Shown in pieces: positions 1-13,000 of a stretch of DNA of 64,000 nt. The notes beneath the pieces are model-generated. The model did no database searches. It saw only the letters and a list, made by a program, of their open reading frames with translations, and was not told the DNA's origin. Position numbers and translations under genes: made by a program. Origin of the DNA: Kryptolebias marmoratus (taxonomy: Eukaryota > Chordata > Actinopteri > Cyprinodontiformes > Rivulidae); assembly GCF_001649575.2 (NCBI RefSeq), contig NC_051450.1, positions 13,679,300 through 13,743,299 of the forward strand. The letters run 5' to 3'. The number at the start of each line of letters is the position of its first letter. Position 1 is the stretch's first letter.

Positions 1-250
1 CTGATTATCCTCAGCACTTTAAAACCCGGTCATTTCTGTCTATACTCCGCTGGTCCATTGTCATTGTTTTGCCTGTAGTCTTGACGTCTGTTCCTGGTTT
101 TGTTGCTCCATGTCCATGTTCCGTTTGTCTTTTTGTTTTGCTGCCACGTCAGCTGTTTGTTTTCATTTTGTTCCTTTAGTTTAATAAATTAGTTTTCGTT
201 CCTTGGATTATGAGTCTGGGTTTGCCATCGTCTCCACCGTTCCTGACAGT
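1..250 (+). mobile_element. Possible 3' end of a retroelement (fragment)
   Basis: The first 250 bases have a composition unlike the following intron. They are T-rich and run into an AATAAA signal near 182-187, then about 60 nt that end in TGACAG near 250. This arrangement resembles the 3' end of fish LTR or LINE elements, but no coding part is visible because the window starts inside it. It lies in the intron upstream of the first visible colec12 exon. The element type cannot be decided without a repeat library. Confidence 0.3.
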
Positions 251-2003
251 TTATTGCTTAATTTTACAGCAGTGTGATGTAATGATCATTTCTGGTGGCA
301 AGTACATGAACAGAACACATGGAAAAAGGCCTAAAAGTTGTAAGCATGCATAATAAGTACACTAAGTGTTTGTGAATATAATTTTGTGCCCTATATATAC
401 GGTGCTGGATGGCATACTTTGCATGGAAACATGCCATTTAGATTTTTATGTGGCATATTTCCTATTCAAACAATGTGGTTTTAAATCTGTTTATTTGTAC
501 TGTGGAGCAACCATTGTTTTCAAAGTTGCTTTAGAAGGTGTAACAAAAAGCCAACCACATTGATTAATGTTCCTAAATTCCCCAAATGTCTCAGCATTAG
601 TTACTCAAGAGGCATTTTATCCATAGACAAGCTTATTTTGGACAGCACAGCGGAGCAGTGGTTATTTCTGTTGCCTCATAGCAAGCAAGTTGCCGGGTCT
701 TACCCCCACCTGGGCCCTTTCTGTGTGGCATTTGCATGTTCTCCCTTTCTTTGTATGTGTTGGTTTTCTCCATATACTCCGGTTTCTTTTCACTGAAACC
801 ATGCATGCTGGTTTAATTGGTAAATTTAAATTGCCCTTACTTGGTTGTTTGTCTCTTTGTTGCCCTGGGATGGACTGTGATAAGTTTACCACTTTTAGAT
901 CACTGCCATACAAATCTACAACTCACAAATGGTTGCTAGCTTTGGTTGGCATAAAGACTAGAAATAAGGGAAACGCCTTCTGCAGAAATCAGCCTCTCAT
1001 CCTTTTTAGAACACTTATTAACACTTTGTATGTTTAATTTTACATGTTTAACTGGCTGTGGGCTAAGCTTCATAGCTTACAAAAGACAATAAATAACAAC
1101 TACCTCCTACTCAGGGCCTAATCAGCCTTTTTTGGAAAGCATGTATTACCACGTTGATTTACCTGTACATAACCAGAGTCTGAAATTATTCAATACATGG
1201 ATAGATTTATGTTTGGGCTAATTAGCTGACGCTTAGTTTGCAAAATTGTTACGAAGGATTTAAAAAAAAAGATATTTAAAAAACATGTGCACTTTGGGGC
1301 ATTGTTGTGGTGCCACAAATAAACTTAGGAAAGATGGATGGATGGATGGATTTGTTACAGTTGATTTTGTCTTTCTGCTGCAGAGGAGCGCATGCTGCTC
1401 CCAGTTAGAGGAAGTGTCCCCCTGGCGAGGCTGGTGGTAGAAGTGGGCTGCTTCCCTGGAATCCCAGACACATTCCAGAGGAAATGAACGCTGGTCTCGC
1501 CTGTGGGGGCACAAAAAGCCTCCCTGCAACAGTGTCTGTCTCCAGTGGGTTGTCTTTGATCCATCTGTTTACTGAAGAGCCCCATCAAGTCACTTCCTAT
1601 CCCCCAGGGCCCTGGTGAATGTTCTCCCATGCAGCTAAAGTCTCAATCTAGATTACTGATCACCTGATCCATCTTTACTGCATGAGTATTTCTCCTGATC
1701 TCTTTTTATTGACTTTTTCCTTAATGTAATTGTACAACTCCAAATTCCATTTTTGTGTACCTCTCAATGTCTGTCACCAACCAAATCTGGTCTAATCCAA
1801 GAGATCACATTAAGAGTCCACCTTTATTACATGTTTACAAGATATGTGCACACATCTCATAGGGACTTACCCACCTGAGCCCTTTTCATAGACTATGTCT
1901 GTGGTTGCAGGCACTTTTGCCGTTCCTGTTTGGTCTGTTAATAAAGAAATGTGATGACATTATTACACTAACATTTGTGGTGCCTTTTGTGTTTTATTTG
2001 CAG
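251..2003 (+). other. colec12 intron with a SINE and a short GGAT repeat
   Basis: This is intronic sequence upstream of the first visible colec12 exon, which begins after a TTTGCAG acceptor at 2003. I looked for the collectin-12 cytoplasmic and transmembrane exons here and found none, so they lie left of the window. It holds a SINE-like element at 641-880 and about 4.5 copies of a GGAT tetramer at 1333-1351. The open frames here (for example 690-1037 and 1260-1630) show no protein-family signature. Confidence 0.6.
641..880 (+). mobile_element. tRNA-headed SINE with L2-like tail (degenerate)
   Basis: The block begins with a tRNA-like head (GCAGTGGTTA, then TGTTGCCTCATAGCAAGCAAG). It continues through the typical fish module TGTGTGGCATTTGCATGTTC and ends around TGCCCTGGGATGGACTG. 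This order matches the tRNA-derived SINEs with a LINE-type tail that are common in teleosts. The copy differs at many positions, so it is old. The exact family and ends are uncertain. Confidence 0.6.
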
Positions 2004-5000
2004 TGGTGCAAAAAGTTGACAGTGTATCTGAAGGTATCGCAAACTATGGAGGAAAGATAATTGCTGTTGAGACTGACTTAAAAAAGCTAGGTATGTATTT
2101 TGTTGAGTTTATACAAAGGTAAAAGATAAAGTGAGACTTTGAGGCGTTTCTGCAGTTTATTGTGCAAATCCTCATTTTCAGATGATCAAACTGGAGAGAA
2201 GTCGGAGAATACCACCACGGAGATCCAGGCTTTCAAGAGCAACATCTGGGCTCTTCAGAGGCGGCTGTCTGCGGTGGAGGAACACGTCCAGCGTGATCAA
2301 GTGAAGCTGAGTCAGCTGCAGACGATTGGCTCTGACATTCAGAGCAGCCAGGGCTCCGTTCAGGGACTGCTTAACAGCAACGCAGCTGCCTTGCGCTCTG
2401 TAAATGGCACCCTGCAGTCTTATAGCAGCATCCTCGAAAGTTTACAGGAGGACACAGGCAGGCTTCAGAGAGAGCTCAAGCAGCAGGCCAAACTGCAAAA
2501 CCTGGCGCTTCTCAGCATCAGCAATCTCAACCTCACTCAGGCCCAGCAGAGAGGCCTGACTGCAGCCCTGCAGCGTTCAGTTGATGAAACCAGCCGGGCA
2601 ATCGAGAAAATGCGCAATGATTATTATAACTTGGAGCAGACTGCCAGACAGACACGGTCTAATACTGAGTGGCTTCGTGATAAAATGGAAAACCTGCAGG
2701 TCATGGCCAACAATGTCTCAACTCTAGCTAAAGCCAACAACGACAGTCTGGAAGATTTGGGGGGGCAGCTCACTTTCATGACCAGCCAGCTACAGAACAC
2801 CAGCAGCCTGGCTGAGGCTCATGACCAGACTCTGAGGGAGATCATGGACCAGCAGAGGGACTTCCGCAACCTCACGTCCACAAAGTTTGACCGCCTAGAG
2901 GTGCGGGTGGATGAGTTGGAGCAAAGTATGGACCGTGTGACTGGCAACATGAGCTTCACAACGCAGCTTCTGGGTGCCATAAACCTTAACCTGAACGATT
3001 TACGCACCTGTTCTGAGACTGTCGGCCGTCACTCAGACTTTCTGCTGAACCTCAACAGCAGCGTGACAGACGTAAGGACAGATGCGGCAAGTCTGAGGTC
3101 ACAGCAGGAAGTGCTGGCAGAACGGGTGGACAAGGAGGTCACCAGCCTCTCGAATGCTATGGAGGAGATGAAGCTGGTGGATACCAAGCACTCACAACTA
3201 ATAACCAATTTTACCATTTTACAAGGTGAGTGATGTGTGGCTGTCATATGCATTGCACAAAGAAATGTGTTTTCATATGGAACTTCGTGAAAACTCATTT
3301 GTTTGCAAGACAAAAAACTCAATCCAGCAGTCAGAGTTTTGGTTAGCATACTCTTTCTTTCTCCAGAAATTCTGTGCAATAGTGCTATAAAGGCAAACAC
3401 ATTTATGTTGTGACCATTCTTTTGAAATACTTTTGACTTTTCTCCTCAAGTTGAGAGTAAATCTTAATTTTTAAGGTCCACCTGGTCCCAGAGGGCCACG
3501 AGGGGACAGAGGACTTCAAGGACCACCTGGTCAGACGGGCCAAAAAGGAGGAAAAGGAGAAAAAGGAGCTCCAGGAATAAGAGGGCCCAGAGGAGAGCCA
3601 GGTAGTCCAGGACAACCAGGTATTCCTGGGTTAAAGGGGCTCCCTGGTGTGCCTGGCAGCCCTGGGTCTAAAGGCTCAAGAGGATCTGGAGGCAGGGCTG
3701 GACCGCCAGGAGCTAAAGGAGAACCAGGGTCTGCTGGTCTACCTGGAAGAGATGGACAGCCTGGTCCTCAAGGGCCACAAGGTCCACCAGGCATCCGTGG
3801 ACCAATTGGACCAGCTGGAGAGCAGGGACCAAGAGGACTGCCTGGACCAGCGGGGCCCCCGGGGCCTGTGGGCCCGCCAGGGCTACCAGGAATACCAGTA
3901 CATAGTTCAGTAGTGCCTTTTGGACCAGAGTCGCTGCAAGATGGCGCAGTGGCTCCTGCACTGTGGGCGCCAGGTATGACTTTATCATCAGCTTTGAAAC
4001 ATTTTCCAGCTTAGTGAGTTTCACATTATTTGACAGAACTTGATGTTTAAATACTTTTTTGTTATTTCCCTTACTTATTAAAAGTAAACATAATTTTAAC
4101 CAAAACATTTAGCAATTGTAGAGAGGATTTGTGTGGATTGTTAATCTATTAGCTGTTATCTGTTGGCTACTATTCCTGATGAATGTTTGTGTTGCAGGCT
4201 GTCCTGTTGGCTGGGTAAACTATAGAAACAAGTGCTACTTCTTCTCCAGAGACCTGCGCAGTTTTGATGATGCTAAGACAACATGTGAATCGAGATCTGC
4301 GTCGTTACTGATCATCACCGACATGGAGGAGCAGGTGAGGTGTAAATCTGCTCATCTGAAGCCAATCAATGCCGTGCCGTGAGTTTGAACTGTGACTGAG
4401 CGTTCCTCTTGCTCCCACTCAGGCATGGCTGGAGAAGCAAATGGTTGGAAAAGGCTACTTTTGGATGGGTCTGACGGACAAGGAGGAGGAGAACGTGTGG
4501 CGCTGGGTGGATGGGACTGAGCCCGCTTTCACGTCAGTGCTAAATCTTTAGTGGGAACATTTCTGTCCCAAGGATGGGTGTTTTTATTCCAAAACCCCTT
4601 TTTTTAAATGTATTTTTTACAGGAATAAAACATTTAGGCTCATAGAACTGCAAATACATGACAAGAAAAGCACCGCTACACAGTTAAATGCAGCAATATA
4701 ACCTAAATAGCCTTATCTATTTTTTTCACCTGCTTTTTACTGTAAATGATGTGTGATTGCCCCCTGTTGTCCACCTGCAGAAAGTGGAAGGTTGGACAGC
4801 CAGACAACTGGGGTCACTACCATGAAGCAGGAGAAGACTGCGCAGGTCTCATCCACCAAGGATTATGGAACGATTTCTTCTGTGAAGATCTCGTAAGCTA
4901 CATCTGCGAGAAGGAAATGGAGACCTGTACGTTTGTTTCAGCATCTGGAAATTTCTGTCAGTTTTTACTGCTCAGCTGTAAATTAACCTTTTTTCCCCCT

Positions 5001-5024
5001 CGTTTTCCTATAGCAAAAACATAG
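2004..5024 (+). CDS. colec12: Collectin-12 (scavenger receptor with C-type lectin), 3' part
   Basis: Type II membrane scavenger receptor that binds microbes, oxidised lipoproteins and galactose-type glycans. Exons: 2004-2090, 2182-3225, 3476-3973, 4198-4334, 4423-4532, 4781-4926, 5014-5024 (TAG stop). Phases agree at every junction, giving 676 residues; human collectin-12 has about 742, so roughly 66 N-terminal residues (cytoplasmic tail and membrane anchor) lie upstream. The 1044-nt exon encodes a heptad-rich coiled-coil stalk with many N-glycosylation sequons (NLT, NVS, NDS, NMS, NFT). The 498-nt exon encodes Gly-X-Y collagen repeats with basic patches. The last four exons form the C-type lectin domain (first Cys just after 4198). 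It carries the QPD galactose-type triplet in GQPDNWG and a WND calcium motif. The short tail after ICEKEMET differs from mammals. Confidence 0.96.
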
Positions 5025-5706
5025 CAGCATGATGAATGAAAGTGCACAGAGAGCAGCTATACTTTGTCCATGTGGCACTGGTTGACTGAAGCAGCACGTG
5101 GATGGTCCAAACACAGCACAAAGGGGGAATATTGAAACGAGCCCTGAGCTGCAGCAGCAAACATTTTTCGACGCTGAATCCTCCAAAGTGAAACCAGTTC
5201 ATCATTACCAGCAAGTGCAATACAGCAGGGCATCCAAAGGAGAAAAAACTGTTTATTTTTTTAAATTACCAAATCGCCATTGGATTTTTATATATTTTTT
5301 ATGGTTATCCAAAAAACATTTTTTTTTCAAAAACCGTACTCTTTGTATGACTAAATATCTGAATGAATTACTAGGCGCGTTTTATAGGGAAGTATTAATA
5401 TGAAACCAAATGAACTGCAATTTTGTGTTCCTGTCTTTTAAAAAGTGCAAAATGATGCGCAAAAGACATCCCGCTGAAATCTTTTATCTAACCTCATGAG
5501 TGTCTACATACTAATATCATTTACATATAGGTATGAATAAATTACACATAGTCTTAGGAAAAGGTCACAATCAGCTTGAATTTTGGTCAGCAAGTTTATA
5601 TTTTAATATCCAACATTTATGACATGAATATGTTTGTGAAAACAAATCTGCTGAGTCTTCCTGCAAACAGAAAATGTGCCAGTTCCTGCACTCAGGTTTA
5701 AATAAA
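5025..5706 (+). terminator. colec12 3' UTR with poly(A) signals
   Basis: Non-coding sequence after the colec12 stop. AATAAA hexamers occur at 5536-5541 and 5701-5706, the second followed by an A-run. Either could be the cleavage signal, and the sequence alone does not tell which is used. Frames crossing this stretch have no recognisable domain. Confidence 0.5.
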
Positions 5707-7089
5707 AAAAAAAAATGAAGGAAAAATGCAAATAAATCCATTAAATCCTGACTGTATTTGCTGTTTGATCTCTACATTTGCACATAAAAAAAACATATCC
5801 AGTGTGAAAAGTTTACCACAAAAACGCTCTTCACTTTTGAACTGAGTTTATTCATGTTGCACAAAAAGGTATTTTCACATTTTTATTGCTTTTTTTCTTA
5901 ATGAAAAATAACTTCTCTGTTGAATTTTACCATTTGTTTCTTGTTTTTTTTTCTCCCAGATCTTAAGCAGAACTGTTGATTCTCTTTGATAACTTCGGTC
6001 TATGCAGTTCACTGACTGCCAATCCTCTCAGTCGTTTCACGTCCTTCTTTCCTGCTTCAGGTCAACTCCGATCAGTCACTCCTTCAGCTGCACAGAAGAC
6101 TGAAAAGATCTTAACAATAGCACCTTTGGTTGGAGGGAGTCTAACTACCTTTCTATGAGTATGGACACCAAATTCTAAAAAACAAACAAGACACAGACCG
6201 ATGACTGCGAGAGCTGTCACAAATTTAAAACGTAGCCTTACTGCTTCTAAAGAGAAGGCTTTCACTTCTGTCAAGACTCATAAATGAACTGGACACAGTA
6301 AACAAAAAAACATGAAAGAATGCAGGAGCTGAGCCAAGCAGACAAAGACTTAAGTTTGAGCTGTGCTTGCTCTAAGTGAGACAGTATGTGATTAAGAGAT
6401 ACGCTTCTTATTAACCGCTCGTTTCACATTGCATCATTTACACAAAAGGTAAAATTAATATACACAAAAGCAGCAGCACATTGTCTAATTATAGATTTAT
6501 TGTTGAGGTATGATAAAACTGATTTTTTTTTGGTTTGTTTTTGAAATCTTGTGCAGCCACTATGGTTTATGTATGAAATCTCTCGTGGAAAACATCTGCC
6601 AATTTGGTGGGCTGGTGGGACGATTCAGAGCACACGACGTACGATTCTTCCTTCCATGTTTCTTTTCACATTTCTCCATCACGGTGCAGTGGTGTGGCTC
6701 AGTTTCTTTCTCGTTCAGTGCAACCAGACGCTGTAAAGCTGGTGGGTGGGTGAAGGAATCACGATCTCTGAGTGCTGAGACAAGACGCCAGGCTTCTGTC
6801 TCAAGCTCCGGCACTGTTTGGACTGTAAACATCTCGTCAAATAACCATTCAGACAAGGATTAATCCCACTTTCAGAATCAGTCATCAGTACACAATGCTG
6901 ATGAGCGCTCGTGGTTTTTGGTGTTTCTGATCATCGACGGTTGTGGTTTTCATCAGACAGGTTGTCAGCTGCTCTTCAGGTCCCGTGTAATTAAGAATGT
7001 TACCGGCCAGAAAGATGAGACGGAGGGAGGGGGGTGGAGCGGAGGTGAGGGTGATGTGGAGGCAGGCTGTCTCAAATCAAAGCGCTCAT
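5707..7089. other. Convergent colec12/hacd1 intergenic region and hacd1 3' UTR
   Basis: The stretch lies between two convergent genes. The part next to 7090 is the hacd1 3' UTR. A minus-strand AATAAA (TTTATT on plus, 6496-6501) would give a UTR of about 590 nt; it is a candidate only. Open frames on both strands (for example 6510-6863) overlap each other and show no family signature, so I regard them as chance. No RNA gene was recognised. Confidence 0.5.
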
Positions 7090-10000
7090 CTAGTCGTCTT
7101 TCTCCACTATGACTTCCCCGTGAAGCACCCTTCTTCTCTGCCTTAGCATGTGCAAGTAGAGCTGAGGAAACACTGCAAAAAAATAAAATAAATAAATAAA
7201 TTCAGGAGACTGAATTATTCTGACACAGGAGAAGACGGATTTAGCTTTACTCTGAGTCACAATTTATTATTTGAGTGTGACTGCTCTGTCCTGTCTGAGG
7301 GTGGCGCTGTCACTCTGTAACTGAGTCCTTGGGTTGTTGTGCTGCAGGTGTTGCGGGAGACACTGATGATGTGTGTGCCTGAAAGAAGCTTCTGTCTGGG
7401 CTGGTTTTTGATTTGCCTCTATCCTGGTACATCTGGACTAAGTTGAGCTGAGCTGATCATTGAAGACTAAGAAGCTTGATATCAGTGGTAAATACTATAA
7501 TCTAGAAGATCAGCTCTTGTAGAGATTAGAGGACCTTCAGTTTTATTACATTTATCTTAAAGACATGGGTCAAATTAGTGAAATTTCTTTGTTTTCTTTT
7601 ACAATGGCTAACAAGGTCCTCAACTTTAGACTGTTTTGTTATTTTAGGTGAGTTTTCGTAATTTTTTCATTAACAAGGTACGCAAAAAGGCCACCATTTT
7701 ATATGTTGTTTTTGTTATCCTTCTGCCATTATATCAGTTGTTTTAATAATTTGGTGCACAGTACAAGAAACTAACTCTTACGTGGAATATAGGACAGCAT
7801 GACGATGATGAGGCAGTAGTAGTAGTCAAACGACACGTTATATTTGTTGGGGAGCCTCATGGAGTACATTCCAGATCTGCGTACAAATGGCAGAGCGGCG
7901 TAAATGGTGAACAGCTCTCCAACGACTCCCAGTGGGTACAAGATGATAAAGAAGTTGTATCTGGAACAAAAAAAGGAAGGGATGACTTCTTAAAAGTTTA
8001 CCTGCAGAGACTTGGTTGCAAAAGCAAACGCACAACGAGAGGATGTGAACACGCTCATGCACGGTCATTAACGAGCTTTCCAACTTCTGTGAAGACTATT
8101 TTTTACAGATTGCTAACTTTCTGTGCAGAAGTATTGCACAGATATAACGGGATGTAACAGAAGTCATGTTAGCAATTGAGAGAGTAAATGATAAAGAATG
8201 AGGACATTTTAAGTAAAAAAAAAAACACTTTTAGGATTTTGCTCATGCACTGGTAAATCTAACACATATTTCCTAATTTACTTAGTTTACTTTGATAATT
8301 ATCCTATTTTACTGTAATTACTTCATGACACCAAGTTAGTTTTCCTAATTTTCCATTTTTCTGTACATTTTATGCAATCTACTTCTGCATACTTTGTGCT
8401 GTTTTAGCCATTTGTATATCAAAACGTTCAGCTAAGTCAGGATTTGGGCACCATGTCTTTTGGTTTTTGTGCCTATTATACTTAATATTCAACTTTAAAA
8501 TAAAAGCTCTGACATATGACAATTATTTCCTAGTTCTTTAAAATCTGGGTAGGAATTTCCAACCAAGCTAATCACAAACACAAACAGTGTGCAATTTATA
8601 AAAAACAAAATGAATCATCTCTGTAAAAAAAATAACAGATGGAAGATACAAAATGGGGCAGGTCTGAAAACAGGAGGAACAAAAAATGACGAGAGGAAAC
8701 ATGATTTGAGGGTTGTAAAACTGATCATCAAATCAGTTCAGTAAAAAAAGAAGACTTTAATTTCTTGTTTTGGGCTACTTTCAATTGAAACTATCATTTG
8801 TGACCTACAGGAACAAACTAGAAGCTCAAGAGGAGCTGATAATGATGGGAAATCACCAAAACCTGGAACAGTGAGCCAGACATTTAATTTAGCACCAGTT
8901 CGTAGTGGGCAAAGCTGCAGGATCAGACTGTGGCTGTAATTTGACCTCAGACAACAGTCAGCAATCACAGCGACACTACCACTGGATGCACTTTGGTTAT
9001 TTACCATAATAATCCTTGAATGCATACACAATCTGTCTTCAAATGTATTGGAAAATAAAACTTTGGCATCAGAAAGTGAATATCTAACTGTTTCAAGATC
9101 CAAAGTCTGTTCACACAATGATCCTAATTCAGGAAAAAAGTTGCCCTGCCACCATATTCGTTTGTAAGACCGTGTGCCGACTTTTATGAGAACAGTGCTC
9201 TGGAGTACAGCGTGGCATGTCGTGACCCGGCGCCGCAGGGATCCCGCCTTCAGCCGAAGCTCAAGGCAGCGTCTCGGCGGATGTGAGAGAAACGTTGGGT
9301 GAGCATTCCATGACCAAAACAGATGGGTCTTAAAAACAGGAGCAGCTGAACATGAGCCCTTCTCCGGGGGCCTGGCGTCTCGTCCATGCTTAGAGAAAGA
9401 TGGGAACGGTGGGGGAGGAGAGCGTTGATCAGTGTGGAAGAAGCAAAACCAGAGGGGGAAACAAAGGTTTGGCAGAGAGCTGGATGGATCCCGTAACGAT
9501 GGCGCAAAATTAAAAGGAGCTTTTTCTGGTAGGGCTGTTGCACAGACAAGTCGATGTCTCTCTCTCTCTCTTTGTTGATGAGTTGATGTGAACTCCCTGT
9601 TGGGCTGTTTCAGGTGAGCTATTGCAAGAGCAGTTCACTGTCTCAAGGAAGGCACGACTCCCCTCTGAAGCTGAGAAACTTTCGCTCCTTAAATCCCTAA
9701 ATTTGATGTTTTATAAGCTGAACATTAACTCAGACATGCACTTCTGAATTAGCAGTGTTGTCAAAGCAAAAACCGAGCAGTTAGTTCATTCACTGACAAA
9801 TAATTGTCTAATGAGGTGCCAATCAGTAGTTTATTTCTTTGCGGGAGCTAATATATGTACACACACATGCCACAACACTCCCTGTTGTAAAAGCTTAGTC
9901 CAACATGCAGACAAACAGTGTCCAACACACTATCCCAGCCACAGCCAACGGCATCTCCACCTGGCCCATTTGATGAAGAACGGCAGGTGGTGGAGCAGCT

Positions 10001-13000
10001 TGAAGGTGTAGTAGGAATATCTGGTGAGCTCTGTCATCGTCCACACAACCAGGAAGAGGATTACGCTTCCTTCATTCTGGATCTTTGGTAAAATATACAA
10101 TTTTAAGTCTATAAAGATGAGAAAAGCTAGTCTAGATTATGTTACGTGTGTACCGTTTGCAAACATGAGGCAGCAAATACTTGAAAAAATAATAAGAAAA
10201 CAATCATTCTTAAAAATTGTTGGGTTTTTTTCCCCCGTCTGTGGGTGATAAACCGTGGCGGAGTTGGTGTCATTTTCACCTGTCTGATGCTGCTGGTGAT
10301 GAACCAAACCATGAAAATCCGTGAACACACTTGAACCCCGGTTACAATCACAGAAGTCCTCACGATTCCTGCAGCAGAGCCAGAAAGAAAAACATCAACT
10401 CTCGGACAAGTGGGATAAAGCATACAAATATGGTGAAGTAAAATTTAAAAAAAAAAATGTGTTGAAGTCATCACATACCAACGGCACAATGCCCCACCTG
10501 GAGGACAAATACACAACGAGGAGCAGATATGGTTAACCGTGTCATTCCAGAACTAAAACTGGTTAATGTTAAAAGGTTTTACCTCGACTAATGCAAAGGT
10601 CTGGAAAAACTTAAGTGTCCTTGCTATACTTCTGTAGAGACCCTTGTGTGTGCCTTTCTGGATGTAGAAGCGCATCATTGTTATGGCCAAAACCAGCCAC
10701 CTGCAGAAAGACAAACCCAATACAAGAAATGTGGTGTAAACACTGACATGTATGAACACACAGCTGCTGATGGGCTGCAAAGGACTGATGGTGTTACACC
10801 TATAATATAAAATGTTACAAGTGGAAACTAGATGTGTCTCAGGTGGAAATGAGAGAAATGTTTTATTAATTTTATTAATTGCACATTTGTTAGGTACAAA
10901 TCACAAAGTGTCATTTTTATATCGACTAACCAAAAGCCAGAAGATCAAAATATAATAAACATGGACATGATTTGATGTAATTCTTAAAGTGTTAAAGCTG
11001 ATGTCTTTGTAGTCCATCAGATAAATACTACCAGACCAATAAAGGTACTTCAGATTCAAGGAAAAAAAAAAACTAAAAGTGCACATTTTCTTCCAATTAA
11101 GAGCTCATTTTCCTCCCTAATGTGACTTAATTTGTCTCAAATTGTAGACAAACAGCTTTTTTATGGTCTAATACAAAATACTACAGAATAATAAGGGACA
11201 AAACTTGATTAGTTTGTTGATTCTTAGTCATTAAAGTTCAAAACTTTTATACAATAAGATTTTGTTCAACTTGAACACGAGTTGTGTAAATAAATACATG
11301 TACAGAATGCAAATATTTCCAACAATTTTGAATGATACCATTTGACAGTAGTGCAAATATAACAAACATATGTAACTGAGAAGTATTTTATTGAAAACTT
11401 TACGCCTATCAATATCTGTAAAACTGTCTGAAAAAATTATTTAGATGCTGGCTAATGTCGATTAGTTGTAGCGGCCATCTTAAATGGAGCTGACTCCAAA
11501 AGTCAATCAGACGTACATCCTAGACAAGCACACACAGAGAGGGACAGACATGAGCAAAAACATTATCACCTTCATCAGCGGGCGATAATGTTTCCTGCTG
11601 TAGACTGGGGTCTCTATTGTCCTGCTTCAAAGCTTTTCAGTGGGTGACATGTCTGCGCTGAAGGCAGCCCAGAGTCATGTTGCTCTAACACCTGCAGAGT
11701 TTCATTTGCTGAAATAAGCCTAAATACAGGTCATGGGTTGTTTTGCTCCAAAACCAGGAACTACGACGTATGAAGTAATGTTTCCACAGATGCTGCAGGT
11801 TACTCAGGTCATGCAAACAAATGCCACCACGTACACCCACTTTCGAACTGTACACTGACGATACTCGAACGAGCTCAGGCCAGGAGTAGTGAGTTTGAGT
11901 TTCAATGTGAAAACTTCAGCTAAATGTCAATAAATCTGACTGAGTTGAAGCCATTTTTGTGCCGGCTAATGGTGATTAGCTGCAACATCCATCTTGACTT
12001 GTGGTGCCTCTAAAAGTTAATCAGCTGTAATAAAATCTGTCCAGTGGTTCATAAGATATTTTGCTAACAAACAAACAGGCTTGGCCCAGTAGCTAATGAC
12101 AAAGTTTTAAGCAAAGATGACGTTCAGGACAGAGCGCTCAAAGTATGTGTTGGGCATGACCACACCAAATTTCAGCTCAAAACCTGTAAAAGTGACTGAG
12201 TTTTAACCAATTTTGTGTTTTATACAGTCAGTTGGCTGTGGTGGCCATCTTGAATTGAGTTGCCTCCAAAGGTTAATCAGTTGTAGCTGCACATCCAGTG
12301 ATTATTTTCTGAGAGTTTCACAAAAGTCCATGCAGCGGTGCATGAGATATTTTGCTAACAGACAGACAATTGACCCAAATGGTTAGAGCCAAAGTCTTAA
12401 AACCAGATCGAGTGCAATTAGCGCTTGGAGGACAAGTTGAGGACGAGTCTGGGCTACTACCACACCAAAATTGAGCTCAAAATCTGTCAAATCGACTGAG
12501 TTTTAACCAGAAAACCTGTTTATGGATATTTGTTCTAAACTAGAAAGTATACGTCTCACACATAAACAGTGGATTACTGTGAGTGTCTTCACAGATAGAT
12601 CAAGTTTATTCAAAGCCACAACAGGCCGGGGCCAAACTGGGGGCCCCCCATCATGGATCCAGGCATCTCTGACCTGATTCTCAGGTGTTTCTCGCGCCGC
12701 TTTACCGTGGGAACACCGATGCTTCTTTTCGCCGCTCAAATCGCGCGTTGTTATTCAAAATCTGCCCATTGAGCACTTCGCAGTCCCGGACCTGAGCTCC
12801 AGTGTCAGGAGCGCAGTCCGGCTATACTTATCACTGCAACTGTCGGGGCGCGCAGCGGGCCCTGACGTGCACGGCACGCAGTCAGCCCTATTTGGCCACG
12901 GCTTCAGCGGCCAGCCTGTCCCCTCAAAACTCGGCCGCCATTCATTCCCTTTATCCAAACTNNNNNNNNNNCCCCCCCCCCCCCCCCCCAACCCAAAAGA

